64,000 nt of DNA from Opitutia bacterium UBA7876 (GTDB lineage Bacteria; Verrucomicrobiota; Verrucomicrobiia; Opitutales; Seribacteraceae): positions 5,271-69,270 of the forward strand of contig DLRY01000023.1 of assembly GCA_002500665.1 (NCBI GenBank), in the 5' to 3' direction. Of the stretch, positions 15,901 through 22,938 are shown piece by piece (the first letter of the stretch is position 1; every line of letters begins with the position of its first letter). The position numbers and the translations under genes are program-made. A model generated the notes under the pieces. It was not told where the DNA came from, made no database searches, and was given only the letters and a program-made list of their open reading frames with translations.

Positions 15901-16786
15901 CGCCTCCTTTACCGTGTCTAAGGACACAAATGCAGCTAAAATCGCAATCGACAAGTTCGTCGAGGAGTTTAACGACGCCCAAGACTATATCAATAGCTTG
16001 ACCGCAGTCACGCAGGACGGTGAAAACGTTTCCTCCGGAAGATTCACCGGCAACATCGAGATAAGCCGCCTCAGCAGTCAATTGCGCAAGGTCGTATTTG
16101 GGGATGCACAAGCTCACTCCGCCAGTGCACGCACGGCAGACGGAGCGGACCTGATCATAAACAGCAACGATGGATCAAATACTGAGATCAATAACATCGC
16201 CGCCCAGCTAGCCTTGAACTCCAGTAACAATGGCTACACCATCAAGGTTCTGGATCAGGACTCCAGCGGTAACTCTGCATACTTCAAGTGGAATGGGACG
16301 AGTTTGTCATGGGAATCGACCAACCCAACTTACTCCAGTTTCCGCCTGCCGGATATCGGACTGGATTTCGGAATCGGTTCGGACCGCCTCGTCGTTGAGA
16401 ACTCAGCACTCTTGATTCAGGCATTAAGCGAAAAGCCGGAAAAGGTACAAGCCCTCTTCGCTGAAGCAACAGTTGAGAATGCCTATGACGAAAATACAAA
16501 GAGCAACCGTACTTACCAAGGTCTCTCTTATGCCTTGGATGATTTCATTTCCAATTTCCTCTCAGGCGACGATGGGACTGGCTACAAGGGTGCTTATGAG
16601 ACCCACATCGACAGCGTAAAATCCCAGAATGAAAGGATTGACGACAAGATTGCCCAACTCGAGCGTTATCTTGAATCTCGTGAGGAACAACTCAGCGCAG
16701 GATTTATGAAAATGGAAGAGATGCAGTCCAAACTTGATACTCAGCTTCAAACACTCCAGAACTCCATACCAAAGAAAAATAAATGA
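12980..16786 (+). CDS. fliD: FliD filament cap, greatly enlarged (1268 aa)
   Basis: FliD forms the cap that folds flagellin at the filament tip and often mediates adhesion. The N-terminal FliD domain begins KLTGLASGFDWQPLVDKLIE, and the C-terminal domain (about 970-1268) has the AAKIAIDKFVEEFNDAQDYI helix, the SGRFTGNIEISRLSSQLRKV segment and a coiled-coil end (ERIDDKIAQLERYLESREEQ). Usual FliD proteins have about 450-650 residues; here roughly 600-700 extra residues contain repeats of the Y-x-x-G-D-x-V ... G-x-x-Y ... W kind: AYKAGDRVYRQGFVYQS (near 300), AYKAGDVVKASDNTFFRA (near 385), SYSSGDIVLQGGKFWQANG (near 508), GEYVHHNGNVYQARIS (near 660), SYSKGTFVSLSSG (near 880). ATG 12980 is used; ATG 12992 is an alternative. 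No strong SD. Confidence 0.93.
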   Translation: MGSDMKLTGLASGFDWQPLVDKLIELESVPKQRLEAEKVRNNEKISELGILKSQLDTLNNSASALQNEDLFNARKVGISSSSAGFSATAKAGALTGDFEILVESLASKTEMSSRNRKTGGLAGKLNLSTALEDLPIFSTITKGTFSIAGKTFSIDNLSMTLQEVMDKINATFAGVTGVNPESDSSGITLEYDSSSDRMYIDTNEHSPGASSRLPVLGSPTDTSNFLHSMRLLDRSVAQRNADFEAGSSISIFNAGDGAKAWLHSSDSSVSLSAFDDRTFASFNGILYERTKVETDYDSSNAYKAGDRVYRQGFVYQSTTDLPSASWNGTEKAVGETVAHNGAYYQLLLDLDSISVDSFASVDAGDHSVHQATNPGTTTSGDAYKAGDVVKASDNTFFRAIKDRTHPSAVDWSGYSAGVGYPAPLASQGWTGNVPPAIYNLGRMYELSPLVTASEHAGSTDVSIYSSANGWGDPNSLVAGNSGTTGAENHYFLPQAATWDNVNAHSVATSYSSGDIVLQGGKFWQANGNLSASAFNSANWTDVTSSINDLANAGNGGLVDTFWVKVDFSVGNQTYWNEIGHADGATNFDSSYWQEIKPEMKRFDESGTGAQLNSIDYSIWAQVGSVGGDIGDGVWGNRDLGEIAVPNDGNFIYDSWTGSASQGEYVHHNGNVYQARISTTSEPGASGSEDNWHLVADAATIAAGTVTEQANKRRFTDTAFWSQYSVPDPDQNSGHWKVAQEMVITSSQPLGTVDMRVSLANANFASAFTGLSSGLGNFFIGEGEGAVRIDYDVNKDTLAGLIDRINSSEANINLFYDPIGNRFVARNKETGSIGITLHESPTWDTLAAASVNVGAGNILQLMGLADPMSISTSFSSSNLSSYSKGTFVSLSSGSITTYWQALQDAPTEGPSPVSTQWRQVIEGVGRTMESELGRNSSVRINGGDLVYSTDSDFDGNNHGYEGISFDIAKVSIGATASFTVSKDTNAAKIAIDKFVEEFNDAQDYINSLTAVTQDGENVSSGRFTGNIEISRLSSQLRKVVFGDAQAHSASARTADGADLIINSNDGSNTEINNIAAQLALNSSNNGYTIKVLDQDSSGNSAYFKWNGTSLSWESTNPTYSSFRLPDIGLDFGIGSDRLVVENSALLIQALSEKPEKVQALFAEATVENAYDENTKSNRTYQGLSYALDDFISNFLSGDDGTGYKGAYETHIDSVKSQNERIDDKIAQLERYLESREEQLSAGFMKMEEMQSKLDTQLQTLQNSIPKKNK

Positions 16787-17439
16787 AACCTCGTAATATC
16801 CTTCATCTTTGCCTGCTTTTATTTGTTTTCCTTTGCAGTTGCCGACGCTTTGAGCAGGAGAAAATCGTTGCCCAGGCAGAACCTTTCGCGCCAAGGAACC
16901 TATACCCCATCGAGAGACTGCCTAGTTACTTCAATCGCGTTGCGGTCCTGCCATGCCATTATTCGGACATGGATTCGCCCATCCTAGAGTATGTGGACGA
17001 AATATTCCATCAGGAACTTTCCCAAGAGAGGATTTTCGAGACCGTAAGACTGAAGCCCGCTCAAATGAGGGAGATATTCGGTGTTGAAAGAGTTGCTTCG
17101 AACTTACCCCTACCTGAAAACTTTCTACGCAGGCTCGAGGAGACAACCGGAGCTAATGGGGTCCTCTTCGTGGACCTGGACTCCTACCGCGCCTATCGTC
17201 CTATCTCACTGGGCGTCCGCTCCAAACTCGTGGACCTCAAAACCGGAGAATACATGTGGGCGATCGACGAGACTTTTGATTCCGGTCATGCCGGGGTAAT
17301 TGCAGGTGCCAACGCCTTTCAGCAGAAATCTCAAGTGAGGGCCATCTCCGCCAAGACCTCGGGCAGCGTTTTGCATTCCCCAAGAGTCTTCGCAAAATAT
17401 GTGGCGACTACTTGCTTCTCAACCATGCCAAACCGTTGA
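16783..17439 (+). CDS. lipoprotein with CsgG/TolB-N-like domain (218 aa)
   Basis: The N-terminus is a lipoprotein signal: hydrophobic LCLLLFVFLCSC with a lipobox ending in Cys at about residue 20. The mature part resembles CsgG-type and related outer-membrane-associated lipoproteins: a first strand RVAVLPC, a helix with EYVDEIFHQEL, then GVLFVDLDSYRAYRPISLG and LVDLKTGEYMWAIDETFDSG, the typical strand pair ending in a W-x-x-x-E/D strand. The start overlaps the fliD stop by 4 bp (ATGA), so it is co-translated with the cap protein. A role at the outer-membrane end of the flagellum, like FlgO/FlgT-type proteins, is plausible but inferred. Confidence 0.7.
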   Translation: MKPRNILHLCLLLFVFLCSCRRFEQEKIVAQAEPFAPRNLYPIERLPSYFNRVAVLPCHYSDMDSPILEYVDEIFHQELSQERIFETVRLKPAQMREIFGVERVASNLPLPENFLRRLEETTGANGVLFVDLDSYRAYRPISLGVRSKLVDLKTGEYMWAIDETFDSGHAGVIAGANAFQQKSQVRAISAKTSGSVLHSPRVFAKYVATTCFSTMPNR

Positions 17440-17498
17440 TGTACAATTATGTTTGCATTTTCCTGCGTTCTGGCGCAAAATAAGCTTTAATTTTATTC

Positions 17499-17780
17499 AT
17501 GGAAGCTATTAATAACAGCGAAAACGGCCCAGTTTCGCGTGCCTATGCAAAGGCTGACAATTCAGTGCCAAAGCCTCCCGTAAGTGCCTCAAAGCCAGAT
17601 ACCAATGTAAACATAGCGGACATTGGGTCCTTGGCTGAAAGAGCAAGTCAGACCGCGGATGACGTTCGTCCGGATGCAGTCGAACGCGCAAGGGCCCTGC
17701 TTGCCGACCCCAACTGGCCCAACGACGAAGCTCTGGAGGGCCTTGCGGCAAAGCTCCTGCGGACTGAAGAATTTTCCTGA
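17499..17780 (+). CDS. flgM: FlgM-like anti-sigma factor (93 aa)
   Basis: Small protein with a disordered polar N-terminus and a C-terminal helical part (about 45-93): DIGSLAERASQTADDVRPDA, then VERARALLADPNWPNDEALE and AAKLL. This follows the FlgM pattern of an R/K-rich helix, a short loop where Y-x-V-D usually stands (here NWPND), and the terminal iA..LL helix. FlgM binds sigma-28 and is exported when the hook is complete. It sits between fliD and fliS, a usual place for FlgM-like genes. No SD is visible before the ATG. The assignment rests on pattern, length and context. Confidence 0.65.
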   Translation: MEAINNSENGPVSRAYAKADNSVPKPPVSASKPDTNVNIADIGSLAERASQTADDVRPDAVERARALLADPNWPNDEALEGLAAKLLRTEEFS

Positions 17781-17805
17781 CGCCCATTTCGATTGCCCAT
17801 TGCCC

Positions 17806-18246
17806 ATGCAGTACGATAAAATAGCTCGTTCCTACAAGGCTCAGTCCGTTCAGACTGCGAGCCCCGGAAAGTTAGTACTCATGTTATTCGATGGTTGCCT
17901 AAGGTTTACCGCGGCAGCTAGGAAGGCTTTTGAAGAGGAAGAGTTCACCAAAAGGAACGAAGACATAAACAATAACTTGATCCGAGCCCAGAACATCGTG
18001 ACCGAACTACAGGCTTCTCTGGATATGTCTGTCCCCGGCGATCTGCCCGGCACCCTATACAGGCTTTACGACTACGTTATGAGTAACCTGCAGCAGGCGA
18101 ACCTCAAGAAGGACCAAGGCCCGATAGACGAGGCGGACAAGGTTATTAGTGAACTTCGCGAAGCTTGGGCCGAAATGCTTGCCCAGAATCCGGAAAACGC
18201 TCCCTCAGGGGATCAGCAGTCCGGTTCGATTTCTCTGCGAGCCTGA
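17806..18246 (+). CDS. fliS: FliS flagellin export chaperone (146 aa)
   Basis: FliS binds the C-terminal D0 helix of flagellin in the cytoplasm and keeps it unpolymerised before export. The sequence is a clear family member: Y-K-A-Q-S-V-Q-T-A-S-P-G-K-L near residue 10, LMLFDGCLRF, the INNNLIRAQNIVTELQASLD helix, then LPGTLYRLYDYVMSNLQQAN. The start is placed at ATG 17806, which gives the usual MQ-Y-x-K-I beginning; the open frame extends further upstream out of phase with flgM and is not needed. The length (146) is normal with a short disordered tail. It follows flgM by 25 bp. Confidence 0.93.
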   Translation: MQYDKIARSYKAQSVQTASPGKLVLMLFDGCLRFTAAARKAFEEEEFTKRNEDINNNLIRAQNIVTELQASLDMSVPGDLPGTLYRLYDYVMSNLQQANLKKDQGPIDEADKVISELREAWAEMLAQNPENAPSGDQQSGSISLRA

Positions 18247-18268
18247 TTCCCTTAATCGATAGCTTGCC

Positions 18269-18655
18269 TTGACCAAGCATTCTATTGATTTCTCCTATTT
18301 CCTTGAGTCCCTCGAGACCTTTGAAAGTCTCCTCCATGCGGAAACTCAGGCAATAGCCGCAAAGCACTTGGACACTATTGAGGAAATTATCGACAGGAAG
18401 GACGAAGGCCTTCGCTTGCTTCTGCACTCAAAGGGCAAACTCGGCAACCATGGTGAAGAAGCGTCCATGGCCAACGAAATGGTTGAGCAGGTTCTTGATC
18501 TTCAGGAAAAAAACGCTGAATCCTTCCGTCGTTTGTTTGATAGGCAATTCAAGTTAAACCGAGGCGAGGATACCGAAGAAAAACCCAGGGAGAAGAAAAT
18601 GAGGAGAGCCTACTTGAAATCCAGCCAAGAGAACCTTCCTCGCTTCGACAGCTGA
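18269..18655 (+). CDS. FlgN/FliT-like export chaperone (128 aa)
   Basis: An almost all-helical cytoplasmic protein: FLESLETFESLLHAETQAIA, a second helix around EEIIDRKDEGLRLLLHSK, a third around MVEQVLDLQEKNAESFRRLF and a basic C-terminus. The arrangement (E-rich first helix with L-x-x-E-x-x-A/L, then a basic R-K-x-x-L segment) resembles FlgN, the chaperone for hook-associated proteins; FliT would also fit directly after fliS. The start is a TTG at 18269, since no ATG occurs before residue 67; no SD is visible. Assignment by architecture and position only. Confidence 0.6.
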   Translation: MTKHSIDFSYFLESLETFESLLHAETQAIAAKHLDTIEEIIDRKDEGLRLLLHSKGKLGNHGEEASMANEMVEQVLDLQEKNAESFRRLFDRQFKLNRGEDTEEKPREKKMRRAYLKSSQENLPRFDS

Positions 18656-18686
18656 CTTCGGCACGTTGCCTTTAAGCATTGCGCTC

Positions 18687-18715
18687 TTGCCCAGATAGAA
18701 CGATTTCATTATTGT
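18687..18715 (+). promoter_or_regulatory. candidate sigma-70 promoter for leuC
   Basis: TTGCCC, 17-bp spacer, TATTGT. The predicted transcription start would lie only about 6 nt before the leuC ATG at 18728, and there is no SD there, so if real the mRNA would be almost leaderless. Read by eye, low certainty. Confidence 0.25.
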
Positions 18716-18727
18716 AGACCGCTTTTC

Positions 18728-20134
18728 ATGAAAAAAAGAAATCTTTTTGAGAAGGTCTGGGATGCTCATTCAGTTGGAGAACTCTCCAATGGCCAAACCC
18801 AGTTGTTCGTTGGCAGGCACCTGATCCATGAAGTCACCAGTCCCCAAGCCTTCGGAATGCTCAGAGAAAGAAATTTGCCGGTCCTTTACCCGGAGCGGAC
18901 TTTCGCCACGGTTGATCACATCGTCCCGACCAACGAGTTGAACGAGCCTTACTCGGACCCCTTGGCTGATGCCATGATCAAGGAACTCAGGAAGAATTGC
19001 GAGGACTTCGGCGTCACTTTCTTCGACGTCAATACTGGCAAGCAAGGGATCGTTCACGTCGTGGGACCGGAGCAGGGACTGACCCAGCCTGGCATGACGA
19101 TTGCCTGCGGAGACTCCCATACTTCGACTCACGGAGCATTCGGAGCCATTGCGTTCGGGGTCGGCACCAGTCAGGTCAGGGATTTGCTGGCGACCCAGAC
19201 TTTGGCACTAGGCAAACTCAAGGTCCGTAGAATTGAGGTAAACGGCGACCTCGGCTCCGGAGTCTATGCCAAGGACGTCATTCTGCACGTCATCAAGATA
19301 CTCGGCGTGAATGGCGGAACAGGTTATGCTTATGAATATGGTGGAAGCGTGTTCGATGAATTCTCCATGGAGGAAAGAATGACGGCGTGCAACATGTCCA
19401 TTGAGGGGGGAGCTCGCGTTGGTTACGTTAATCCCGATGAAAAGACCTTCGAGTACCTGCGCGGCAGGAATTATTCCCCCGATGAAAATTCTTGGGACGA
19501 TGCAGTGTCCGCGTGGCTATCCTTTTCCTCGGACGAGGGTTGCGAGTACGACGACTTGGTTTCCATCGATGCAGCCGACATAGTCCCCACCGTGACTTGG
19601 GGAATCAACCCCGCGCAGGCAATTGGCATAGACGAGGTAATCCCCGACCCACAAAGGGCTCCTGAAGGTGAGGCAGCCAGCATTTCCGAAGCGATAGAGT
19701 ACATGCAGTTGGTTCCCGGGGCGCCGATCAAGGGAACGCCTATCGACGTTGCTTTCATTGGTTCGTGCACTAATGGACGGCTATCCGACCTTGAAGAAGT
19801 TGCTTCAAGAATAGGAGGGCATACGGTCAGAGAGGGCGTAAAGGCAATCGTTGTCCCTGGCTCCCAGGTCGTCAGCAAGCTGGCTCAGGAAAAAGGGCTC
19901 GACAGGGTATTCGTAGAGGCGGGCTTCGAGTGGAGGGCCGCGGGGTGCTCCATGTGCCTTGCCATGAACCCTGACAAGTTGATCGGCGATCAGCTTTGCG
20001 CCAGCTCAAGTAACAGAAATTTCAAGGGCCGGCAGGGCAGTCCGACCGGCAGGACGATGCTCATGAGTCCGATGATGGTCGCAGCGGCCGCGGTAACGGG
20101 TAAGGTTGCCGATACTCGGGAGGTATTTTCCTGA
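18728..20134 (+). CDS. leuC: 3-isopropylmalate dehydratase large subunit LeuC (468 aa)
   Basis: Aconitase-family subunit that with LeuD isomerises 2-isopropylmalate to 3-isopropylmalate in leucine synthesis. Diagnostic features are FEKVWDAHSVGEL at the start, TIACGDSHTSTHGAFGAIAF, the first [4Fe-4S] cysteine in GSCTNGRLSDLEEVA (about residue 345) and the Cys pair in AAGCSMCLAMNPD (about 405). Length 468 equals the classic LeuC. leuD follows 18 bp later. The upstream gene is flagellar, so this starts a new transcription unit. Confidence 0.97.
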   Translation: MKKRNLFEKVWDAHSVGELSNGQTQLFVGRHLIHEVTSPQAFGMLRERNLPVLYPERTFATVDHIVPTNELNEPYSDPLADAMIKELRKNCEDFGVTFFDVNTGKQGIVHVVGPEQGLTQPGMTIACGDSHTSTHGAFGAIAFGVGTSQVRDLLATQTLALGKLKVRRIEVNGDLGSGVYAKDVILHVIKILGVNGGTGYAYEYGGSVFDEFSMEERMTACNMSIEGGARVGYVNPDEKTFEYLRGRNYSPDENSWDDAVSAWLSFSSDEGCEYDDLVSIDAADIVPTVTWGINPAQAIGIDEVIPDPQRAPEGEAASISEAIEYMQLVPGAPIKGTPIDVAFIGSCTNGRLSDLEEVASRIGGHTVREGVKAIVVPGSQVVSKLAQEKGLDRVFVEAGFEWRAAGCSMCLAMNPDKLIGDQLCASSSNRNFKGRQGSPTGRTMLMSPMMVAAAAVTGKVADTREVFS

Positions 20135-20152
20135 ACCAAAGATCCTAGGCTA

Positions 20153-20749
20153 ATGGCTCTACCGAAGATTGTGAAAATAGAAGGGCAGGGGATCTATGTT
20201 CCCGGCAACGACATAGATACTGACCGCATCATTCCGGCTAGGTTCATGAAATGCGTTACCTTCGACGGACTGGGAGAGTATCTCTTTCACGACATCAGGT
20301 ATGACGAGCACGGGAACCAAAAGGAGCACGCCTTGAACGACCCAAAGTTCGCTAAAGCAAGCATTATGCTCTCGGATATGAATTTTGGTTGCGGCAGCTC
20401 CCGGGAACATGCTCCGCAATCGCTTTACCGAGCCGGCTTTCGCGCCATCATAGCTGGGAACTTCGCTGAGATTTTCTTTGGGAATGCAACCAACCTTGGC
20501 ATCCCATGCGTTTCGATGGCGGAACCTGAGCGCAACGTATTGGCTCAATTCATTGAAGATTCGCCCAATGGATCACTTGTAGTCGACGTTGATGAGCTGA
20601 AGGTTAGGGCCGAGGGACTGGAACTCCCCGTCGATATGCGGCCCGGCGCCAGAGATTCTCTCATGAATGGGCGATGGGACCCTCTCGATGAACTTCTTCA
20701 GGCAAAACTGGAGATAGAGAACATATCAAAATCTCTTCCCTACGTTTGA
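20153..20749 (+). CDS. leuD: 3-isopropylmalate dehydratase small subunit LeuD (198 aa)
   Basis: Swivelling domain partner of LeuC. It has VPGNDIDTDRIIPARFMKCV at the start and the LeuD hallmark NFGCGSSREHAPQSLYRAGF near residue 80, followed by IIAGNFAEIFFGNATNLGIP. Length about 200 is normal for the bacterial form. It is in an operon with leuC (18-bp gap). No SD. Confidence 0.96.
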   Translation: MALPKIVKIEGQGIYVPGNDIDTDRIIPARFMKCVTFDGLGEYLFHDIRYDEHGNQKEHALNDPKFAKASIMLSDMNFGCGSSREHAPQSLYRAGFRAIIAGNFAEIFFGNATNLGIPCVSMAEPERNVLAQFIEDSPNGSLVVDVDELKVRAEGLELPVDMRPGARDSLMNGRWDPLDELLQAKLEIENISKSLPYV

Positions 20750-20765
20750 TTTTCCGATCGCGAAA

Positions 20766-21713
20766 ATGAGATTTTTTTCACTGCTTGTCCTAAATGCAGC
20801 CCTTTTATCAGGCGGTTGCATTCCGGAAAGCAAACCTACCTTAACGACCGAAGATTACCTTGAGGCACTGGACAAGCAGGGTATTCGCCCCTTGCCCTTG
20901 CCCATGGAAGGCGCTCCGGTCCTTGACGCAGAATTCGACAAGCAGCCAATTGCGTCCTTCAAATACAAGACTGGCGACTCTTTTTTCGCCATTTACGAGT
21001 TTAGGGAAAAGCAAAACCCGGACCACCATGAACAAAAAGGAAGCGTCTTCCTTGCAACCAACCTAAACATCGTCCTCATAACGGATGGAGAGGCAGACCG
21101 CTTGCTGATCGAAGTCTTTCAATCTCTTCGCCCACCTATCAGCTACGAACAGGCGGGCATATTCATATATCCGCTAGGTTTTTGTCTCTTGGTCGCAATC
21201 TTCGTCATCGCGGAGAGAAGTTACTCGCTTCGGAGAGTAATGACCTTCCCCCGAAAAGTGGAAAAGGCACTAAGACTCGGAGAGTTTCCCGACAAAAAGT
21301 GGAAGAAGAGGTCCGCCGCCGAACGAATTGCCTTCGTCGCCACGAAAGAGCGCGCATCACCCGGATCGCTCAGAGCTTACGCTAGGCTTGAAATCGCCGC
21401 TTTGGAACAAGGGCTTTTCCTGCTCGAGGTAGTCGTAGCGGGGGCTCCACTGATCGGCCTGCTGGGAACCGTCACCGGATTAGTGAGTGTGTTTTCGGCC
21501 ATGCCTGCCTCAGGTGGCTCGGATGGAGCCATCTTCTCGGAGGGCATCGCGCTCGCCCTTCTTACTACCATCATGGGCCTCGCGATTGCGATTCCCGCGC
21601 TCATTGGCCACGCTTATCTCATGCGGATCGTCGAAAAGAGGGCTGCCTCACTGGACTGGCTTACCGCCCGATTGATCGAAGCGGTCGCCAAGCCTAAGGA
21701 TGAAACACCATGA
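20766..21713 (+). CDS. exbB: ExbB/TolQ-family protein with lipoprotein-like N-terminal extension (315 aa)
   Basis: The C-terminal two thirds are MotA/TolQ/ExbB proton channel: a first membrane segment around IYPLGFCLLVAIFVIAE (about 132-150), a cytoplasmic loop, and two further segments including VVVAGAPLIGLLGTVTGLVS (about 220) and GIALALLTTIMGLAIAIPAL (about 260), the family signature. Unusually, residues 1-18 form a signal sequence ending in SGGC, a possible lipobox, followed by a 110-residue periplasmic-looking domain. Such N-terminal periplasmic domains occur in TonB-system ExbB variants, but a lipidation site would be odd. It overlaps exbD by 4 bp (ATGA). It energises an outer-membrane transporter or other envelope process; the partner is not in the window. 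Confidence 0.85.
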   Translation: MRFFSLLVLNAALLSGGCIPESKPTLTTEDYLEALDKQGIRPLPLPMEGAPVLDAEFDKQPIASFKYKTGDSFFAIYEFREKQNPDHHEQKGSVFLATNLNIVLITDGEADRLLIEVFQSLRPPISYEQAGIFIYPLGFCLLVAIFVIAERSYSLRRVMTFPRKVEKALRLGEFPDKKWKKRSAAERIAFVATKERASPGSLRAYARLEIAALEQGLFLLEVVVAGAPLIGLLGTVTGLVSVFSAMPASGGSDGAIFSEGIALALLTTIMGLAIAIPALIGHAYLMRIVEKRAASLDWLTARLIEAVAKPKDETP

Positions 21714-22105
21714 GCGTCTTTGAGAGGAAGCGGAGAAAACCCCGAATAGACGTTGTCCCGTTGATCGACGTGCTAATGGTTCTGATCATTTTCTTTCTCG
21801 TCACTATGCAGTTTCAAGACCTTCGCGCCCTGAACGTCAAGCTACCCAAGATCGATACCGCAGGCTCCAATCTGCTAACCAACGAACTGGTCGTCTCCAT
21901 CGATTCCAAAGGAATTCTTTACCTAAACGGCAAAACGGTCGACGAGTCGACACTCTCCGCAACGTTTGAGAGATCTTCCCGCCTCCAGTCTCCGCCCACG
22001 GTACTGGTGGTAGCCGACGAGGAGGTCCCGCTGAAGTTTGTCACCAGAGTGGTTGACGCCTGTCGGAAAAACGGACTCGAGGATTTTCGCCTGCAGGCCC
22101 GCTAG
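21710..22105 (+). CDS. exbD: ExbD/TolR-family protein (131 aa)
   Basis: Short basic N-terminus (FERKRRKPRIDVVPLIDVL), one membrane helix VLMVLIIFFLVTMQF (about 22-38) containing the conserved Asp before it (PLIDVLMVL), and a periplasmic domain ending in VVDACRKNGLEDFRLQ, the usual ExbD/TolR C-terminal pattern. It is coupled to exbB by ATGA. Its stop TAG overlaps the stop of the convergent hydrolase gene by 4 bp. Supplies the proton-motive-force linkage with ExbB. Confidence 0.93.
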   Translation: MSVFERKRRKPRIDVVPLIDVLMVLIIFFLVTMQFQDLRALNVKLPKIDTAGSNLLTNELVVSIDSKGILYLNGKTVDESTLSATFERSSRLQSPPTVLVVADEEVPLKFVTRVVDACRKNGLEDFRLQAR

Positions 22106-22878
22106 CCCTCTTGGAATTCGGGAAAGAAAGGGTTGTGAGCCTTCTCCTCACCGACCGTAGTCATGGGCCCATGACCAGGGCACAGTACGGTATCGTCAGG
22201 CAGCGTCATGATCTTCTCGCGATTATTGCGAAGAGCATCCTCGTAAGAGACCATCCCTCCTCCCATCGAGCCTGCAAATATGGCATCACCGGTTATAGCG
22301 ACCATCCTCTCCAAACCTTTGATTAAGAAAGTCATGCCGCAGACGGAGTGACCATGGGTATGTAGAGCCGTTAGGGACAACCCTCCGATCGAATGCTCGA
22401 ATCCCTCCCGTATAGGCGTGGCTCCGTCAAAAACCTCGCTCTCATGGACGTAAACTGGAACCTGTAAACGGGAGACGAATTGATCCAGACAGGCAACGTG
22501 ATCCCCGTGAGTGTGGGTAATGAAAATGGACTCTACTTCGAGGTTTTCTCTATCCACGAAGGAAAAAACGGAGTGTGAGTCGGTTCCGGTGTCGAAAAGA
22601 AGGGCCTTACGTGAGCTCGGATCGATCGTCAGGTAGGAATTCACGGACATTGCGCCGAAAGGCGATTCAAAGGAATTCAAGCCTTGGATTTGCCGTCTCT
22701 GCGGATACCATTCACCGTTTTTGGACGCCACAAGCTTATCAGGGTCAAGGTGAAGCTTCAGGGCGATTTCTCTTATTGATTGTTCATCCTCGCAATTCTG
22801 GTAATCTTCAAGGTGAGGGTTTTCGAGACCCTTTGATGCCTTTAAAACAATATCTTCATACAAATCTTCCAACTCCAT
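22102..22878 (-). CDS. metallo-beta-lactamase-fold hydrolase (258 aa)
   Basis: Zinc hydrolase of the glyoxalase II-like subgroup. The metal motif THTHGDH is at residues 121-127, followed by HTHGHSVCG (near 173), GDAIFAG (near 195) and CPGHGPMT (near 237). The first 65 residues are a helical N-terminal extension not found in minimal members. No signal peptide, so cytoplasmic. Substrate cannot be told from sequence; hydroxyacylglutathione-type thioesters are one possibility. It converges on exbD, overlapping by 4 bp at the stops, and is not in an obvious operon. Confidence 0.85.
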   Translation of the reverse strand: MELEDLYEDIVLKASKGLENPHLEDYQNCEDEQSIREIALKLHLDPDKLVASKNGEWYPQRRQIQGLNSFESPFGAMSVNSYLTIDPSSRKALLFDTGTDSHSVFSFVDRENLEVESIFITHTHGDHVACLDQFVSRLQVPVYVHESEVFDGATPIREGFEHSIGGLSLTALHTHGHSVCGMTFLIKGLERMVAITGDAIFAGSMGGGMVSYEDALRNNREKIMTLPDDTVLCPGHGPMTTVGEEKAHNPFFPEFQEG

Positions 22879-22938
22879 AGCATAAGCCCCCGAACCGGTA
22901 TCTAATCAACGGGCTTAGGCCCTATCACTGGCAGGACG

